Position numbers and translations under genes: made by a program. Positions 44,394 through 52,811 of a DNA stretch of 64,000 nt are shown piece after piece; the stretch's first letter is position 1; every line of letters begins with the position of its first letter. The DNA lies in contig LYSW01000009.1 of NCBI GenBank assembly GCA_001657295.1, positions 1-64,000 of the forward strand, in the 5' to 3' direction. The notes under the pieces were generated by a model, which saw only the letters and a program-made list of their open reading frames with translations, searched no databases and was not told the DNA's origin. This DNA is from Oceanicaulis sp. BBD 1991-10 (GTDB lineage: Bacteria > Pseudomonadota > Alphaproteobacteria > Caulobacterales > Maricaulaceae).

Positions 44394-45287
44394 ATGGATC
44401 GCTTGCAATCGATCGAGGTCTTCATCGCGGTGGCGGACGCGGAAAGCTTCGCCGGGGCGGCGCGCCGCCTGGGGCTCAGTCCGCCGTCCGTGACGCGCGG
44501 CGTGAACGCCCTGGAAGACCGGCTGGGCGTGCGATTATTCACGCGCACCACGCGGCGCGTTCAGCTCACCGATGTGGGCCGCCATTATCTTGATGATGCG
44601 CGCCATGCCCTGGCGCAGCTCCAGGCGGCGGACGATTCCGCGCGGGGGGCGGCGAGCACGGCTGCGGGCCAGCTGCGCATCACCTGCTCCACGGAGTTTG
44701 GCCGCATCTATATGAGCGGAATCATCGCCGATTATCTTGACGCACATCCGGCCGTCACCGCCGATGTGCTGATGGTCGACCGCGTCGTGAACATGGTTGA
44801 AGAGGGCTTCGACGTGGCGGTGCGGATCGGCCCGCTCCCTTCATCGGGCCTGATGGCGGTGCAAGTGGGCCGGGTGCGCCGGATCGTCTGCGGCGCGCCG
44901 CATTACTTCAAAGCCCACGGCCTGCCCCAGACGCCGGCCGAACTTGCCGCGCACACTATTGTCTCCGCCACCGCCGTGACGCCGAGCGCCGACTGGCGGT
45001 TCGGCGAGGACACCGGCGGCGTGCGCGTGGCGGCGCGCCTGAAAGTCTCAAGCGTCGCGTCCGCGATCTCGATCGCCCGGCAGGGCTGGGGCCTGACCCG
45101 CGTGCTGTCCTATCAGGTGGGCCCGGATCTGGAATCGGGCGCGTTGCAGACCGTGCTGGAGACCCATGAACCCGACGCGCTGCCGGTCCACCTCGTCTTC
45201 GTGGAAGGCCGCCGCACCCCGGCCAAGGTGCGCAGCTTCATCGATTTCGCCAAGGCCCGCTTGAAGGCCGTCGCGGTGCTGAACTAG
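44394..45287 (+). CDS. LysR family transcriptional regulator
   Basis: Encodes 297 residues. The HTH is M-D-R-L-Q-S-I-E-V-F-I-A-V-A-D-A-E-S-F-A-G-A-A-R-R-L, then S-P-P-S-V-T-R-G-V-N-A-L-E, followed by a periplasmic-binding-like effector domain. It is close to the CrgA/AaeR-like group. Divergent arrangement with the AhpD-like gene and an AT-rich gap (44320-44390) indicate direct control. The true start at 44394 is chosen because it begins the HTH. Confidence 0.88.
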   Translation: MDRLQSIEVFIAVADAESFAGAARRLGLSPPSVTRGVNALEDRLGVRLFTRTTRRVQLTDVGRHYLDDARHALAQLQAADDSARGAASTAAGQLRITCSTEFGRIYMSGIIADYLDAHPAVTADVLMVDRVVNMVEEGFDVAVRIGPLPSSGLMAVQVGRVRRIVCGAPHYFKAHGLPQTPAELAAHTIVSATAVTPSADWRFGEDTGGVRVAARLKVSSVASAISIARQGWGLTRVLSYQVGPDLESGALQTVLETHEPDALPVHLVFVEGRRTPAKVRSFIDFAKARLKAVAVLN

Positions 45288-45359
45288 CGTGAGGTCAGCG
45301 GTCGCGCGCCTGACGCTGCGGCGGCCGCCCCGATCAATCGATGCAGAGGGCTCACGCCG

Positions 45360-46241
45360 ATGGACGCCGTCGCTGAGGAAAGCTGGATGCTGGAGACGGC
45401 GCCGGGCGTGGCGCTGCGGGTCGAGCGCTTCGGCGCGCCGGGCGATCCCGTCGTCATTCTGATCTCCGGCGCCGGCGCGCCCGCCGCCTTCTGGCCGACC
45501 GCCGTCTGCCGAGACCTGGCCTCTGACGGGCTGCAGATCGTGCGTTTCGACCATCGCGACACGGGGGCCTCAACCCATCTGGATCATCCCTATCCGATCG
45601 AGACTCTGCTCTGTGATGTTTGGCGCGTCGTCGCGGAGATCGGCGCCGTTGAGACCCATCTCGTCGGCCATTCCATGGGCGGATATCTCGTCGCGATGGC
45701 GCTGGCGGACGATCGCCGGTCTCAGATCGCGTCAGGAATCGCGATTTCGGCTGGTCCCGCCAGCGATCCGGAACGCTATGCCGAGCTGGGCATGACGCGC
45801 GCGTCGGAGGCGACCTGGTCGCGCTTGATGGAAAACACGCCCGGCGGCGCGTTTGAGGCGGATTTGCAGGGCTGGCTGGCCATTTGGCGCTTCTTGAATG
45901 CAAGCCGGCCCTTCAGCGCGGGTTTGGCGACCGCCTATACCCGCGCGCTTTACACCGGCGATCCGCGAAATGCTCAGGTCGCGGTCAACCATGTCCACGC
46001 CATGACGACCCTGCCGCGCGATTTGCCCGAGCGCCTGGCCGGGATCCAGGCGCCTCTTCTGGTCGTTCACGGCGGCGAGGACCCGTTGGCGCCGCCGGAC
46101 AACGGCGCCGCGCTCAACCGTCTCACGCCCGGTTCGCGCCTGCACATGCTGGACAGGGCGGGACATATGTTCTTCTCCGAACAGACCTGGGCCGAGCTCG
46201 CCGCGCTCATCACCGAGGCGGTCCGGCGCGAACGCCCTTGA
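45360..46241 (+). CDS. Alpha/beta hydrolase
   Basis: Encodes 293 residues. The nucleophile elbow is V-G-H-S-M-G-G-Y, the oxyanion region I-L-I-S-G-A-G-A-P and the R-F-D-H-R-D-T-G-A-S-T block are typical of the DhmA/aclacinomycin-methylesterase-like group; the catalytic Asp (G-E-D-P-L) and His (D-R-A-G-H-M-F) follow. It lacks a signal peptide. The substrate is unknown. It lies 72 nt after the LysR gene on the same strand. Confidence 0.85.
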   Translation: MDAVAEESWMLETAPGVALRVERFGAPGDPVVILISGAGAPAAFWPTAVCRDLASDGLQIVRFDHRDTGASTHLDHPYPIETLLCDVWRVVAEIGAVETHLVGHSMGGYLVAMALADDRRSQIASGIAISAGPASDPERYAELGMTRASEATWSRLMENTPGGAFEADLQGWLAIWRFLNASRPFSAGLATAYTRALYTGDPRNAQVAVNHVHAMTTLPRDLPERLAGIQAPLLVVHGGEDPLAPPDNGAALNRLTPGSRLHMLDRAGHMFFSEQTWAELAALITEAVRRERP

Positions 46242-46286
46242 GCTCCATGAGGCCGGCGGCTCCGTTCGCCGGGCCGGCGCGCGTGC

Positions 46287-47519
46287 TTAGCAGCCCCCGC
46301 CGCACTTGCATGCCGGGCCGCAGGGGCAGCCGCCGCTCAGGATCGCCATGGGCGTGCCGTAATGGCGATAGCTGGCGTCCAGATAAAGATGCGGCTTCGC
46401 CTTCTCCTGGAAGAGAATGATGATGTCCGAACCGCCAAACAGGAAGTATCCGAACTCGTCCCCCTTCATCAGATCGGCGCCGAGCTGGGCGGTCATATTC
46501 ACCGAGGAGACCTGCGCCATGCCGATCGGCAAGACGGCGACGACGCCGACATCGCCGAAGGGAGAGCCGGCCGTATCCAGCGTGATCAGGCCGCGGGACT
46601 GACTGAATTCATAACCGTCGGTGGAGGTGTCCGGCGCATCGAACTGACCTTCCGACAGCGTGACGTCCAGATAGACATCGCCCTTAATCGCGCGGCGCTC
46701 GACCACCCGGCCCGCCACCGGCGTGTGGAAGCGGTGATAGGAATAGGGCCCGAGGAAATAGTGCACGAAAGTACCGTTCGCGAAAGCGTCGCTGTACGGA
46801 CCGCCGTCCAGCAACTGCCCGATGCTCGCGAAGCTGTGCGTGCCCTTCAGCTTGATCTCCGGAATCTCGGAATTCTCATTGATCGCGTAGGTGGCTTTGA
46901 AGGTGCAATCGGCCGGCGCGACTGCGACCCGATTGTCGGCCGGCGCATGAATCGGCCGCAGGCCCGGATTCAGCTCGCGCGCGAAGAACTGATTGAATGT
47001 CAGCCAGCCGCTCGGCGCATTCGGACGACCGTCAATCATGGAATCGCCGACCGCATATTCCGGCGAGTTCTTAATGAAGGAGGCGAGGATGTCGTCATTA
47101 AACGAGTCTGGCGTGTTCAGAAAACTGCCCCAGCCCTTGGCGTAGGCGACGAGGAATTTCGCAAATGCGGGAATGCTCTGAACCCGCACGCCATTTGGCC
47201 CGACAGGCTGATCGACAAGGAAGTAGAAATGGCACAGGCGGTCATAGACTTCCTGAAATCCATTCGTGCCCGGCTTGGTCCAGGCCGGGATCGGATCCTG
47301 TTGCGGCCGCCAGCGCCAGAATTTGAGCAGATAGTCGACATAGCCGGGGATGTCGGTGGGCCAGTCGAGCGCCTTGTAGAGCGCCGGCTCGAGATCCTTT
47401 TGCGCCGCCGCCTTGGCTTTGTTCAAGGATTGCGTGAGCAGGTCGCCCAGATCCGGCTCGGACTGAACCGCCGCACTGAGCGCATCGACGTGCGGGACGG
47501 AGAAAGGGGCGTCGCTCAT
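46287..47519 (-). CDS. Phosphatidylserine decarboxylase-like protein with Cys-rich tail
   Basis: Encodes 410 residues. PSD features: T-F-N-Q-F-F-A-R-E-L, R-P-I-H-A-P-A-D-N-R-V-A-V-A-P-A-D-C, H-Y-F-L-G-P-Y-S-Y-H-R-F-H-T-P-V-A-G and G-D-E-F-G-Y-F-L-F-G-G-S-D. The classic self-cleavage LGST is replaced by F-G-G-S-D, still with a Ser for pyruvoyl formation. The last 15 residues hold five cysteines (G-G-C-P-C-G-P-A-C-K-C-G-G-G-C), resembling a metal-binding tail. Soluble PSD homologues decarboxylate amino-acid-like substrates; the substrate here is uncertain. Confidence 0.78.
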   Translation of the reverse strand: MSDAPFSVPHVDALSAAVQSEPDLGDLLTQSLNKAKAAAQKDLEPALYKALDWPTDIPGYVDYLLKFWRWRPQQDPIPAWTKPGTNGFQEVYDRLCHFYFLVDQPVGPNGVRVQSIPAFAKFLVAYAKGWGSFLNTPDSFNDDILASFIKNSPEYAVGDSMIDGRPNAPSGWLTFNQFFARELNPGLRPIHAPADNRVAVAPADCTFKATYAINENSEIPEIKLKGTHSFASIGQLLDGGPYSDAFANGTFVHYFLGPYSYHRFHTPVAGRVVERRAIKGDVYLDVTLSEGQFDAPDTSTDGYEFSQSRGLITLDTAGSPFGDVGVVAVLPIGMAQVSSVNMTAQLGADLMKGDEFGYFLFGGSDIIILFQEKAKPHLYLDASYRHYGTPMAILSGGCPCGPACKCGGGC

Positions 47520-47810
47520 AGGGGCCTCGCGATCAAAATGGCTGCGGAATTCCGGGAAATTTACCCTAATTGGCGTTCATTGCACAATTAGAGGTGCGTG
47601 CGGCCCAACGCCGCCGCCCGGCGCGCGCCGGGCCCTACGTCCAGCCTCGACCTGTTCGCCGGCCGCCTCTCCAGGGCGGACGACCGCCCGGCCCCCACCC
47701 CGCCGCGCAGCCGGCGGCGGCGATGCGGCGGCGCGGCTGAGCGCCCGGTCTTCACCCGCCTACCCAGCCGCGCTATGACATGACTCTGACTGCTCGTTCG
47801 GCGAGCAAGC

Positions 47811-47887
47811 GGGCCTGTAGCTCAATTGGTTAGAGCCGGCGGCTCATAACCGCTTGGTTGGGGGTTCGAGTCCCTCCGGGCCCACCA
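47811..47887 (+). tRNA. tRNA with CAT anticodon, probably tRNA-Ile2
   Basis: 77 nt including an encoded CCA. The acceptor stem GGGCCTG / CGGGCCC, the D-loop with GCTCAATTGGTTAGAGC, the anticodon stem GGCGG / CCGCT around CTCATAA and a T-stem with GGTTCGAGTCC all fit. The anticodon arm GGCGGCTCATAACCGCTTGG closely resembles tRNA-Ile(k2C) genes, where TilS converts CAT to lysidine, rather than elongator Met. The Met alternative cannot be excluded without profile scoring. Confidence 0.85.
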
Positions 47888-47999
47888 TTTTCCAGTCCTC
47901 TCTCACCTCCGGTCGGTCAGGCGCGATGACCGCCCGCCCCAGCCTTCATCAACCGCTTGAGACCATCGCTAAGCTCTTGCAGCCTCGCGCGACGGGTGT

Positions 48000-48050
48000 C
48001 CTCCCCGGCTTGCAGGGGAGGTGTCCGCGAAGCGGACGGAGGGGGCGTTG
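48000..48050. repeat. C/G-rich dispersed inverted repeat, family B copy
   Basis: Architecture identical to 1423-1470: a CTCCCCGGCTTGCAGGGGAG hairpin, then GTCCGCGAAGCGGAC and GGAGGGGGCG. The second stem carries compensatory changes relative to the other copy. Located in the 210-nt gap between the tRNA and the ATP-grasp gene. Confidence 0.75.
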
Positions 48051-48098
48051 AGCGGTTCGCGCTTGCGCCTCCCCGCGCCACCATGTTCCGGTCCTCGC

Positions 48099-49646
48099 TC
48101 ACTGCCTCGGGCCTGGTGCGGCCTGCGCCGGGCCGGGCTGGGCGCCGGCTCCGCCGATGCTCGCCTGAAGGACGCGTTCGGCCAGGGCGAGCGCCTCGGC
48201 CTCGCGTCCAGCAAGGCATGCAAAGATGAGCCGGCCGCGGTCCGTGGGTGAGAGAAAGACCACGCCATTGCGCGGATCAGATGAACGTATAAGCGCGTCG
48301 CCGACGCGGGCGAGGACGGAATTCAGGCTCAGATCCGCTGCGCTGGACGCGATCTCCTGGACGATCACGATCGCCGGAACGGGCGCCGTGGAATAGAGGC
48401 GGTTGGCGACCGTCATGGGAATTGAAACGCCGCCCCACCGCGCATTGCATTCAATCCAGTGGATCGAGGCCTTCGCTAGATCCTCCCCAACGAGTACGGC
48501 GTCCAGGCTCAGACGTCCAAAATAACCCAGCGCCTGAAAAAACAGCGCCAGACGCTGGGCCTGGTTCACGAAGCGGTCTGCGGCCGGGGCGGGCAGATCG
48601 GCGCGCCGCGCGCCGACAAAGCGGCCCGCCCGTCCGGCGAGACTTTGGGTGAACACCCCTTCGAGAACCGGGGGCGCGTCCGTGCTTGCGGGAATCCAGA
48701 ATTGGGCGGACGGGCTCTCCGCGATGGGATGCTCCCAAACCCCGACCAATAAGGGAAAGCGGCTCCGCCAGGTGATGCGGCGCAGATTGGCGGCCAATGC
48801 GCCGCGGATGGCGCTGAGCGAGCGGCCGCGAAACTCGTCGGCGGCGAAGCGCAGATTGCCGGCCGAGCCCGCGCTGGCCGGACATTTCAGCACGATCCTG
48901 TCATGGCGAGCGGCGAGCTGGCGGATGCGCGCCGCCGCGGCGGCGAGACCGTGGACCGATACGGTCGGCGGCGCCGCTTCACGACCAAGCAATTCAGTCG
49001 CCCGCGCCGTGAACCAGAGCTTGTCATTGGCCCGTCGCGCAAGCCGGGGCGAGGGACCCACGACCCGAACCGGACGCGCGGCGCGCCGGGCGATTTCTGC
49101 GGCGAGCGACCAGACGCGTCCAGTCGCGATGAAGGGTGCGATATTCAAGCCCGGCGCGGCGCGCGCCGCCTTCACCAGCCGGTTCATCAGCCCGGCGTCT
49201 TTTGCGATCAGCCCGGCGATCGTCCGGTGTTCAAGCGGCGCGGGCGCGCCGCGCACCCGCCGCACCGTCGGGGCGCCGAGACCAACGGTGTCGCGCAGAT
49301 AGGCTTCGAAATCCGGCGCGCGCGGCTTGGAGACGATATAGTGGTCGCCGTCGCCGGCCAGGGCGAGCGAGCGGTATTCATAAATCGATGCGGCGTCGTC
49401 GGAGATCAGCTCGATCGGACGATGATCTTCAAGATAGACGCTGGGACCGGGCGCCCAGCCGGGCGCCGCGCCGATGGCCCGGAACCAGGCCGGATCGAGC
49501 GCCGGCTCCGCAGCAAGCGTCCGGCGCGCCAACGCCTTCGCCGCTCTGCATTCGGCGCGGTTCAGCGTGAACGGGAAACCGGCTCGAACGGGCCAGGGCG
49601 CAGGTATCTCGGCCGAACCGTTCGCCGGACGCCCCGACGCCGTCAT
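48099..49646 (-). CDS. ATP-grasp-like protein
   Basis: Encodes 515 residues. The C-terminal half reads as ATP-grasp: I-V-L-K-C-P-A-S-A-G-S-A-G-N-L-R, L-L-V-G-V-W-E and the metal-binding end S-I-H-W-I-E-C-N-A-R-W-G-G. The N-terminal half looks like a pre-ATP-grasp domain as in peptide ligases related to PGM1. The predicted reaction is ATP-dependent ligation, with unknown substrates. The ATG at 49646 overlaps the hemerythrin stop (ATGA), giving a coupled pair; an upstream in-frame ATG would lie inside the hemerythrin gene. Confidence 0.68.
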   Translation of the reverse strand: MTASGRPANGSAEIPAPWPVRAGFPFTLNRAECRAAKALARRTLAAEPALDPAWFRAIGAAPGWAPGPSVYLEDHRPIELISDDAASIYEYRSLALAGDGDHYIVSKPRAPDFEAYLRDTVGLGAPTVRRVRGAPAPLEHRTIAGLIAKDAGLMNRLVKAARAAPGLNIAPFIATGRVWSLAAEIARRAARPVRVVGPSPRLARRANDKLWFTARATELLGREAAPPTVSVHGLAAAAARIRQLAARHDRIVLKCPASAGSAGNLRFAADEFRGRSLSAIRGALAANLRRITWRSRFPLLVGVWEHPIAESPSAQFWIPASTDAPPVLEGVFTQSLAGRAGRFVGARRADLPAPAADRFVNQAQRLALFFQALGYFGRLSLDAVLVGEDLAKASIHWIECNARWGGVSIPMTVANRLYSTAPVPAIVIVQEIASSAADLSLNSVLARVGDALIRSSDPRNGVVFLSPTDRGRLIFACLAGREAEALALAERVLQASIGGAGAQPGPAQAAPGPRQ

Positions 49647-50143
49647 GGCGATGGTCGCGGACGGGCGAGCGCATGATCCGTCCAACGCGGCGCCGCCGCT
49701 CTCCAGTCCTGAAGCCGCTGCAAAAGCGTCTTGATTTCATCAGGCGACAGTCCGCCCATCGCGCCGAACAACTCGCCGCATTCGGAGACATGCGTCTGCA
49801 TCGCATCGATCCGGTTCAGAAGGCCGCGCGCCGCGTCGGTTTCGGTCAACTCCGCGTCCGACGCCGCGGCCAGGTCGCCGATCAATAATCGCGCATCCTC
49901 GTGCGCGCGATACATCGCCGCGACCTCTTCGCCGTCGAGGAAGCGTTTGAGTGCGGGATAGAAATCCTCTTCCTCAAATGCGATGTGGGCGCCCGCTTCC
50001 CGGTCGATCCGGCGCGCCTGCCGGCGGGCGCCGGCGGGGGCGCCGGCCGCCCCGCGTTCGCGCAGAATGTGAAAGCCCTGTCCCAGCATGGCGTGGTCCG
50101 CGCGGAAGGCCTTGAACAGCTCTGCTTTGTCGGCCTCGGTCAC
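49643..50143 (-). CDS. Hemerythrin HHE-domain protein
   Basis: Encodes 166 residues, helical, with the His ligands of HHE domains: D-H-A-M-L (about 16), H-I-A-F-E-E-E-D-F-Y-P (about 53), H-E-D-A-R-L and H-V-S-E-C-G-E-L. Such di-iron proteins bind oxygen, NO or act in iron-sulfur repair. Divergent from the class II amidotransferase gene, with a GGTATTAT motif in the shared 66-nt gap. Confidence 0.85.
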   Translation of the reverse strand: MTEADKAELFKAFRADHAMLGQGFHILRERGAAGAPAGARRQARRIDREAGAHIAFEEEDFYPALKRFLDGEEVAAMYRAHEDARLLIGDLAAASDAELTETDAARGLLNRIDAMQTHVSECGELFGAMGGLSPDEIKTLLQRLQDWRAAAPRWTDHALARPRPSP

Positions 50144-50159
50144 CTACGGCTCCATAATT

Positions 50160-50169
50160 GGGGTATTAT
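50160..50169. promoter_or_regulatory. GGTATTA motif, site A, in divergent promoter region
   Basis: The sequence GGGGTATTATAAAG at about 50160-50173 shares GGTATTA with sites upstream of phaC (about 54665) and of the histidine kinase gene (reverse complement near 56889). It could be a shared regulator site or partly a -10 box. Confidence 0.35.
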
Positions 50170-50209
50170 AAAGACACAGCCGTCTCGACCATGACTGGAA
50201 GAGTATAGC

Positions 50210-51028
50210 ATGTGCCGCCTTTACGGATTTCGCGCCACCGAGCCGACGAAAGTGGAATGCACGCTGGTGCATGCGCAAAACGCGCTGATGGCGCAAAGCC
50301 GGAGCGATCTCGCCGGCGTCAGCCACGCCCATGGCTGGGGCGTGTCGACCTATGAGGACGAGGGCGACGGACCCCATGTCGAACGGCAGGCCTGGGCGGC
50401 CTATCACGGCGAGCACTTCCAACGCGCGGCCGCGCGCATTTACGCGGAATCCGTTGTCGCCCACGTGCGCCGCGCGACGGTCGGCCCGGCGCGGGTCGAA
50501 AACACCCATCCCTTCGTCCACGAGCGTTGGACCTTCGCGCATAACGGCACGGCGCCGCATTTTGACAAGCTGCGTGACCGCCTGCTCGCCGCCACGGCCC
50601 CCTCCCACAGAGCGGCGATACGCGGTGAAACCGACAGCGAGCACTTGTTTCGCTATGCGCTGACGCTGCTGGACGCCGGCGAAGCGGCGGAGCTGCGCGA
50701 CATTGTCGCCCGGGTGGTGCGCGACGTGCTGGCCTGGGCCCGCGAGATCGCGCCTGAGGCAAGGGCCGGCCTGAATCTGATGCTCACCGACGGCGAAACG
50801 CTTGCCGGATCCCGGCTGGGCCGTCCGCTGGTCTATGTGGCGCGCGACGGGGTCTATGATTGCGAAATCTGCGGATTTCCGCACATCCATCATGATCCCA
50901 GGACGGACTATCGCGCCGTCGTGGTCGCGTCTGAGCCGATCACGCATGAGGCCTGGCGAGAGGTTCCCGAAGCCTCGGTCTGGACTGTGGATCTGGACAG
51001 GCCGGGTCTGGAGATCGCGCCGCTCTGA
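50210..51028 (+). CDS. Class II glutamine amidotransferase (YafJ/Gn-AT II type)
   Basis: Encodes 272 residues. It starts M-C-R-L-Y-G with the N-terminal nucleophile Cys2; N-T-H-P-F-V-H-E-R-W-T-F-A-H-N-G-T and G-E-T-D-S-E-H-L-F complete the Ntn glutaminase active site. It hydrolyses glutamine to ammonia; an acceptor domain is absent. The start is fixed by the requirement for Cys2; GAAGAG precedes it. Confidence 0.87.
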   Translation: MCRLYGFRATEPTKVECTLVHAQNALMAQSRSDLAGVSHAHGWGVSTYEDEGDGPHVERQAWAAYHGEHFQRAAARIYAESVVAHVRRATVGPARVENTHPFVHERWTFAHNGTAPHFDKLRDRLLAATAPSHRAAIRGETDSEHLFRYALTLLDAGEAAELRDIVARVVRDVLAWAREIAPEARAGLNLMLTDGETLAGSRLGRPLVYVARDGVYDCEICGFPHIHHDPRTDYRAVVVASEPITHEAWREVPEASVWTVDLDRPGLEIAPL

Positions 51029-51119
51029 CACCGAAGGGGCGGCCGCCGACCCGGCGCACCCGGCGCGAAGGTCGCGCTTGGCGCTGACGCCGCTCAGCCG
51101 GCGCCGTCATGTCCAGCCG

Positions 51120-51623
51120 CTAGGCCGATTTGACCTTGATCTTCCGCGTATTGTCTTTCGCGCGCTGCGACTTGGGCAAGGTGATGGTCAGGACACCCTT
51201 GTCGAGCTTGGCGTCGACTTTGTCGGCCGCGACTTCACATGGCAGGGCGATATAACGGTGGAACGCCCCGAATGAGCGCTCCATGCGGTGATAATTGTCC
51301 GCCTCGGTCTCGTCTTCCGCCTCCCTGTGGCCGGTGATCGTAAGGCCGCCCTCGGTCAATGAAATGTCGATGTCTTCTTCCGCGACGCCCGGGGCATCAA
51401 GGCGGATCTGAAGATGCTGGCCGGTTTCGCTGACATCCATGCTCGTCGCCATCGACGCGTCGCGGCCAAGACCGGCCTCGCGGAAGACCGGCAGATTGAA
51501 CGGCCGCAGATACTGACTGAACACGCGATCGAGATCGTCACGCATGCGGTGCATCGGATCCGGCTCGCCGGACAGGCCCCAGCGGCGATGACGGCGCCGG
51601 GGCGCGGGGGGATTTTGGGTCAT
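51120..51623 (-). CDS. Small heat-shock protein Hsp20
   Basis: Encodes 167 residues. The alpha-crystallin domain is clear: M-D-V-S-E-T-G-Q-H-L-Q-I-R-L-D-A-P-G-V, L-T-I-T-G-H-R-E-A-E, E-R-S-F-G-A-F-H-R and the C-terminal G-V-L-T-I-T-L-P-K. It acts as a holdase. Last gene of the phaC-gldA-hsp20 operon; Hsp20 proteins can sit on PHA granules. Confidence 0.92.
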   Translation of the reverse strand: MTQNPPAPRRRHRRWGLSGEPDPMHRMRDDLDRVFSQYLRPFNLPVFREAGLGRDASMATSMDVSETGQHLQIRLDAPGVAEEDIDISLTEGGLTITGHREAEDETEADNYHRMERSFGAFHRYIALPCEVAADKVDAKLDKGVLTITLPKSQRAKDNTRKIKVKSA

Positions 51624-51691
51624 GGTCTTGCCTCCTCTTGGGGTTTGCGGCGGGCGAACGCCCGTCCCGGATCAGTAAGCGCGTCACGGGC

Positions 51692-52795
51692 TCAGGCGGA
51701 TGACCGGGCCTCCATCCGGCGGCGGCCCTCGGCATCAGCAACCTTCAGCGCCCAGAACACCGTCTCGGGCGTCGCGTCGAGCGGCTCGTTATGGATCGTC
51801 TCGCCGGGCGCGCAGGCGCCCTGGGCGGCTTGCATGAGATCCTCGTCGCTCACATCGCTCAGGCCGATCTGAGCCAGGGTGACCGGCAGTCCGACATCCA
51901 GGCAGAACTCATAGACCTCGTCGACGCGTGCGGACGGCTGGTCGGACAGGAACAAGCCGGCGAGCACGCCGATGGCCACCTTTTCCCCGTGCCAATAGCT
52001 GTGCGTCGCTTCAAGCCGGGTCAGGCCGTTATGGATCGCGTGACAGGCGGCCAGTCCGCCGGACTCAAAGCCCAAGCCCGACAAAAGCGTGTTCGCCTCC
52101 ACCACATGCTCAAGCGCCGGTGTGACGACGTCCAGCTCCGCCGCGGTCCGGGCGAGCCGCCCATACTCCATCAGCGTGTCGTAGCAGAGCCGTCCAAGCG
52201 CGAACGCGCTCATGGTTCCCGGCCGGCCTGTCATATTCGCCGCGCCTTTGATCCGGCAGCTTTCCGCTTCGAACCAGGTGGCCAGCGCATCGCCCATGCC
52301 GGCGACCAGGAAGCGGACCGGCGCCTTGGCGCAAACCGCCGTGTCCACCAGGACAACGTCGGGATTCTTCGGCAGGACGAGATAGCGCTCGAACGCGCCG
52401 TCGGGGGTATAAATCACCGAGAGCGCCGAGCAGGGCGCATCGGTCGAGGCGATCGTCGGCGCGATCAGAACCGGACGGCCAAGCGCGTGCGCGACTGCTT
52501 TGGCGGTGTCCATGGTTTTGCCGCCGCCGACCCCGACGATGACGTCGGCGTCGACATCCCGGGCCGCCTCCGTCACCCGATCAATCTCGTTCTGACTGCA
52601 TTCGCCTTCAAAGCGCAGGATCAAGGGTTCTCGCTCCGCCATATCGGCCGCGATCGCATCATGCATCGCATCGTCGACATGGGGGTCGATCAGAACCAAG
52701 GCCTGGTCGCCAAGGCGATGCGCTTCCGTTCCGAGCTGATCAAGCGCGTTGGCGCCCTGAACATAACGACCGGGAAAAATGGCGGTGGTCAGCAT
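51692..52795 (-). CDS. gldA: Glycerol dehydrogenase-type iron/zinc alcohol dehydrogenase
   Basis: Encodes 367 residues. Family III ADH features: G-V-G-G-G-K-T-M-D-T-A-K-A-V-A (cofactor loop), A-P-T-I-A-S-T-D-A-P-C-S-A-L-S-V-I-Y, M-G-D-A-L-A-T-W-F-E-A with the metal Asp and the two His ligands in A-C-H-A-I-H-N-G-L and H-G-E-K-V-A-I-G. This is closest to GldA, which interconverts glycerol and dihydroxyacetone with NAD. It could reoxidise NADH under oxygen limitation. 16 nt after phaC. Confidence 0.85.
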   Translation of the reverse strand: MLTTAIFPGRYVQGANALDQLGTEAHRLGDQALVLIDPHVDDAMHDAIAADMAEREPLILRFEGECSQNEIDRVTEAARDVDADVIVGVGGGKTMDTAKAVAHALGRPVLIAPTIASTDAPCSALSVIYTPDGAFERYLVLPKNPDVVLVDTAVCAKAPVRFLVAGMGDALATWFEAESCRIKGAANMTGRPGTMSAFALGRLCYDTLMEYGRLARTAAELDVVTPALEHVVEANTLLSGLGFESGGLAACHAIHNGLTRLEATHSYWHGEKVAIGVLAGLFLSDQPSARVDEVYEFCLDVGLPVTLAQIGLSDVSDEDLMQAAQGACAPGETIHNEPLDATPETVFWALKVADAEGRRRMEARSSA

Positions 52796-52811
52796 GAACC
52801 CTTCCTTTCAT

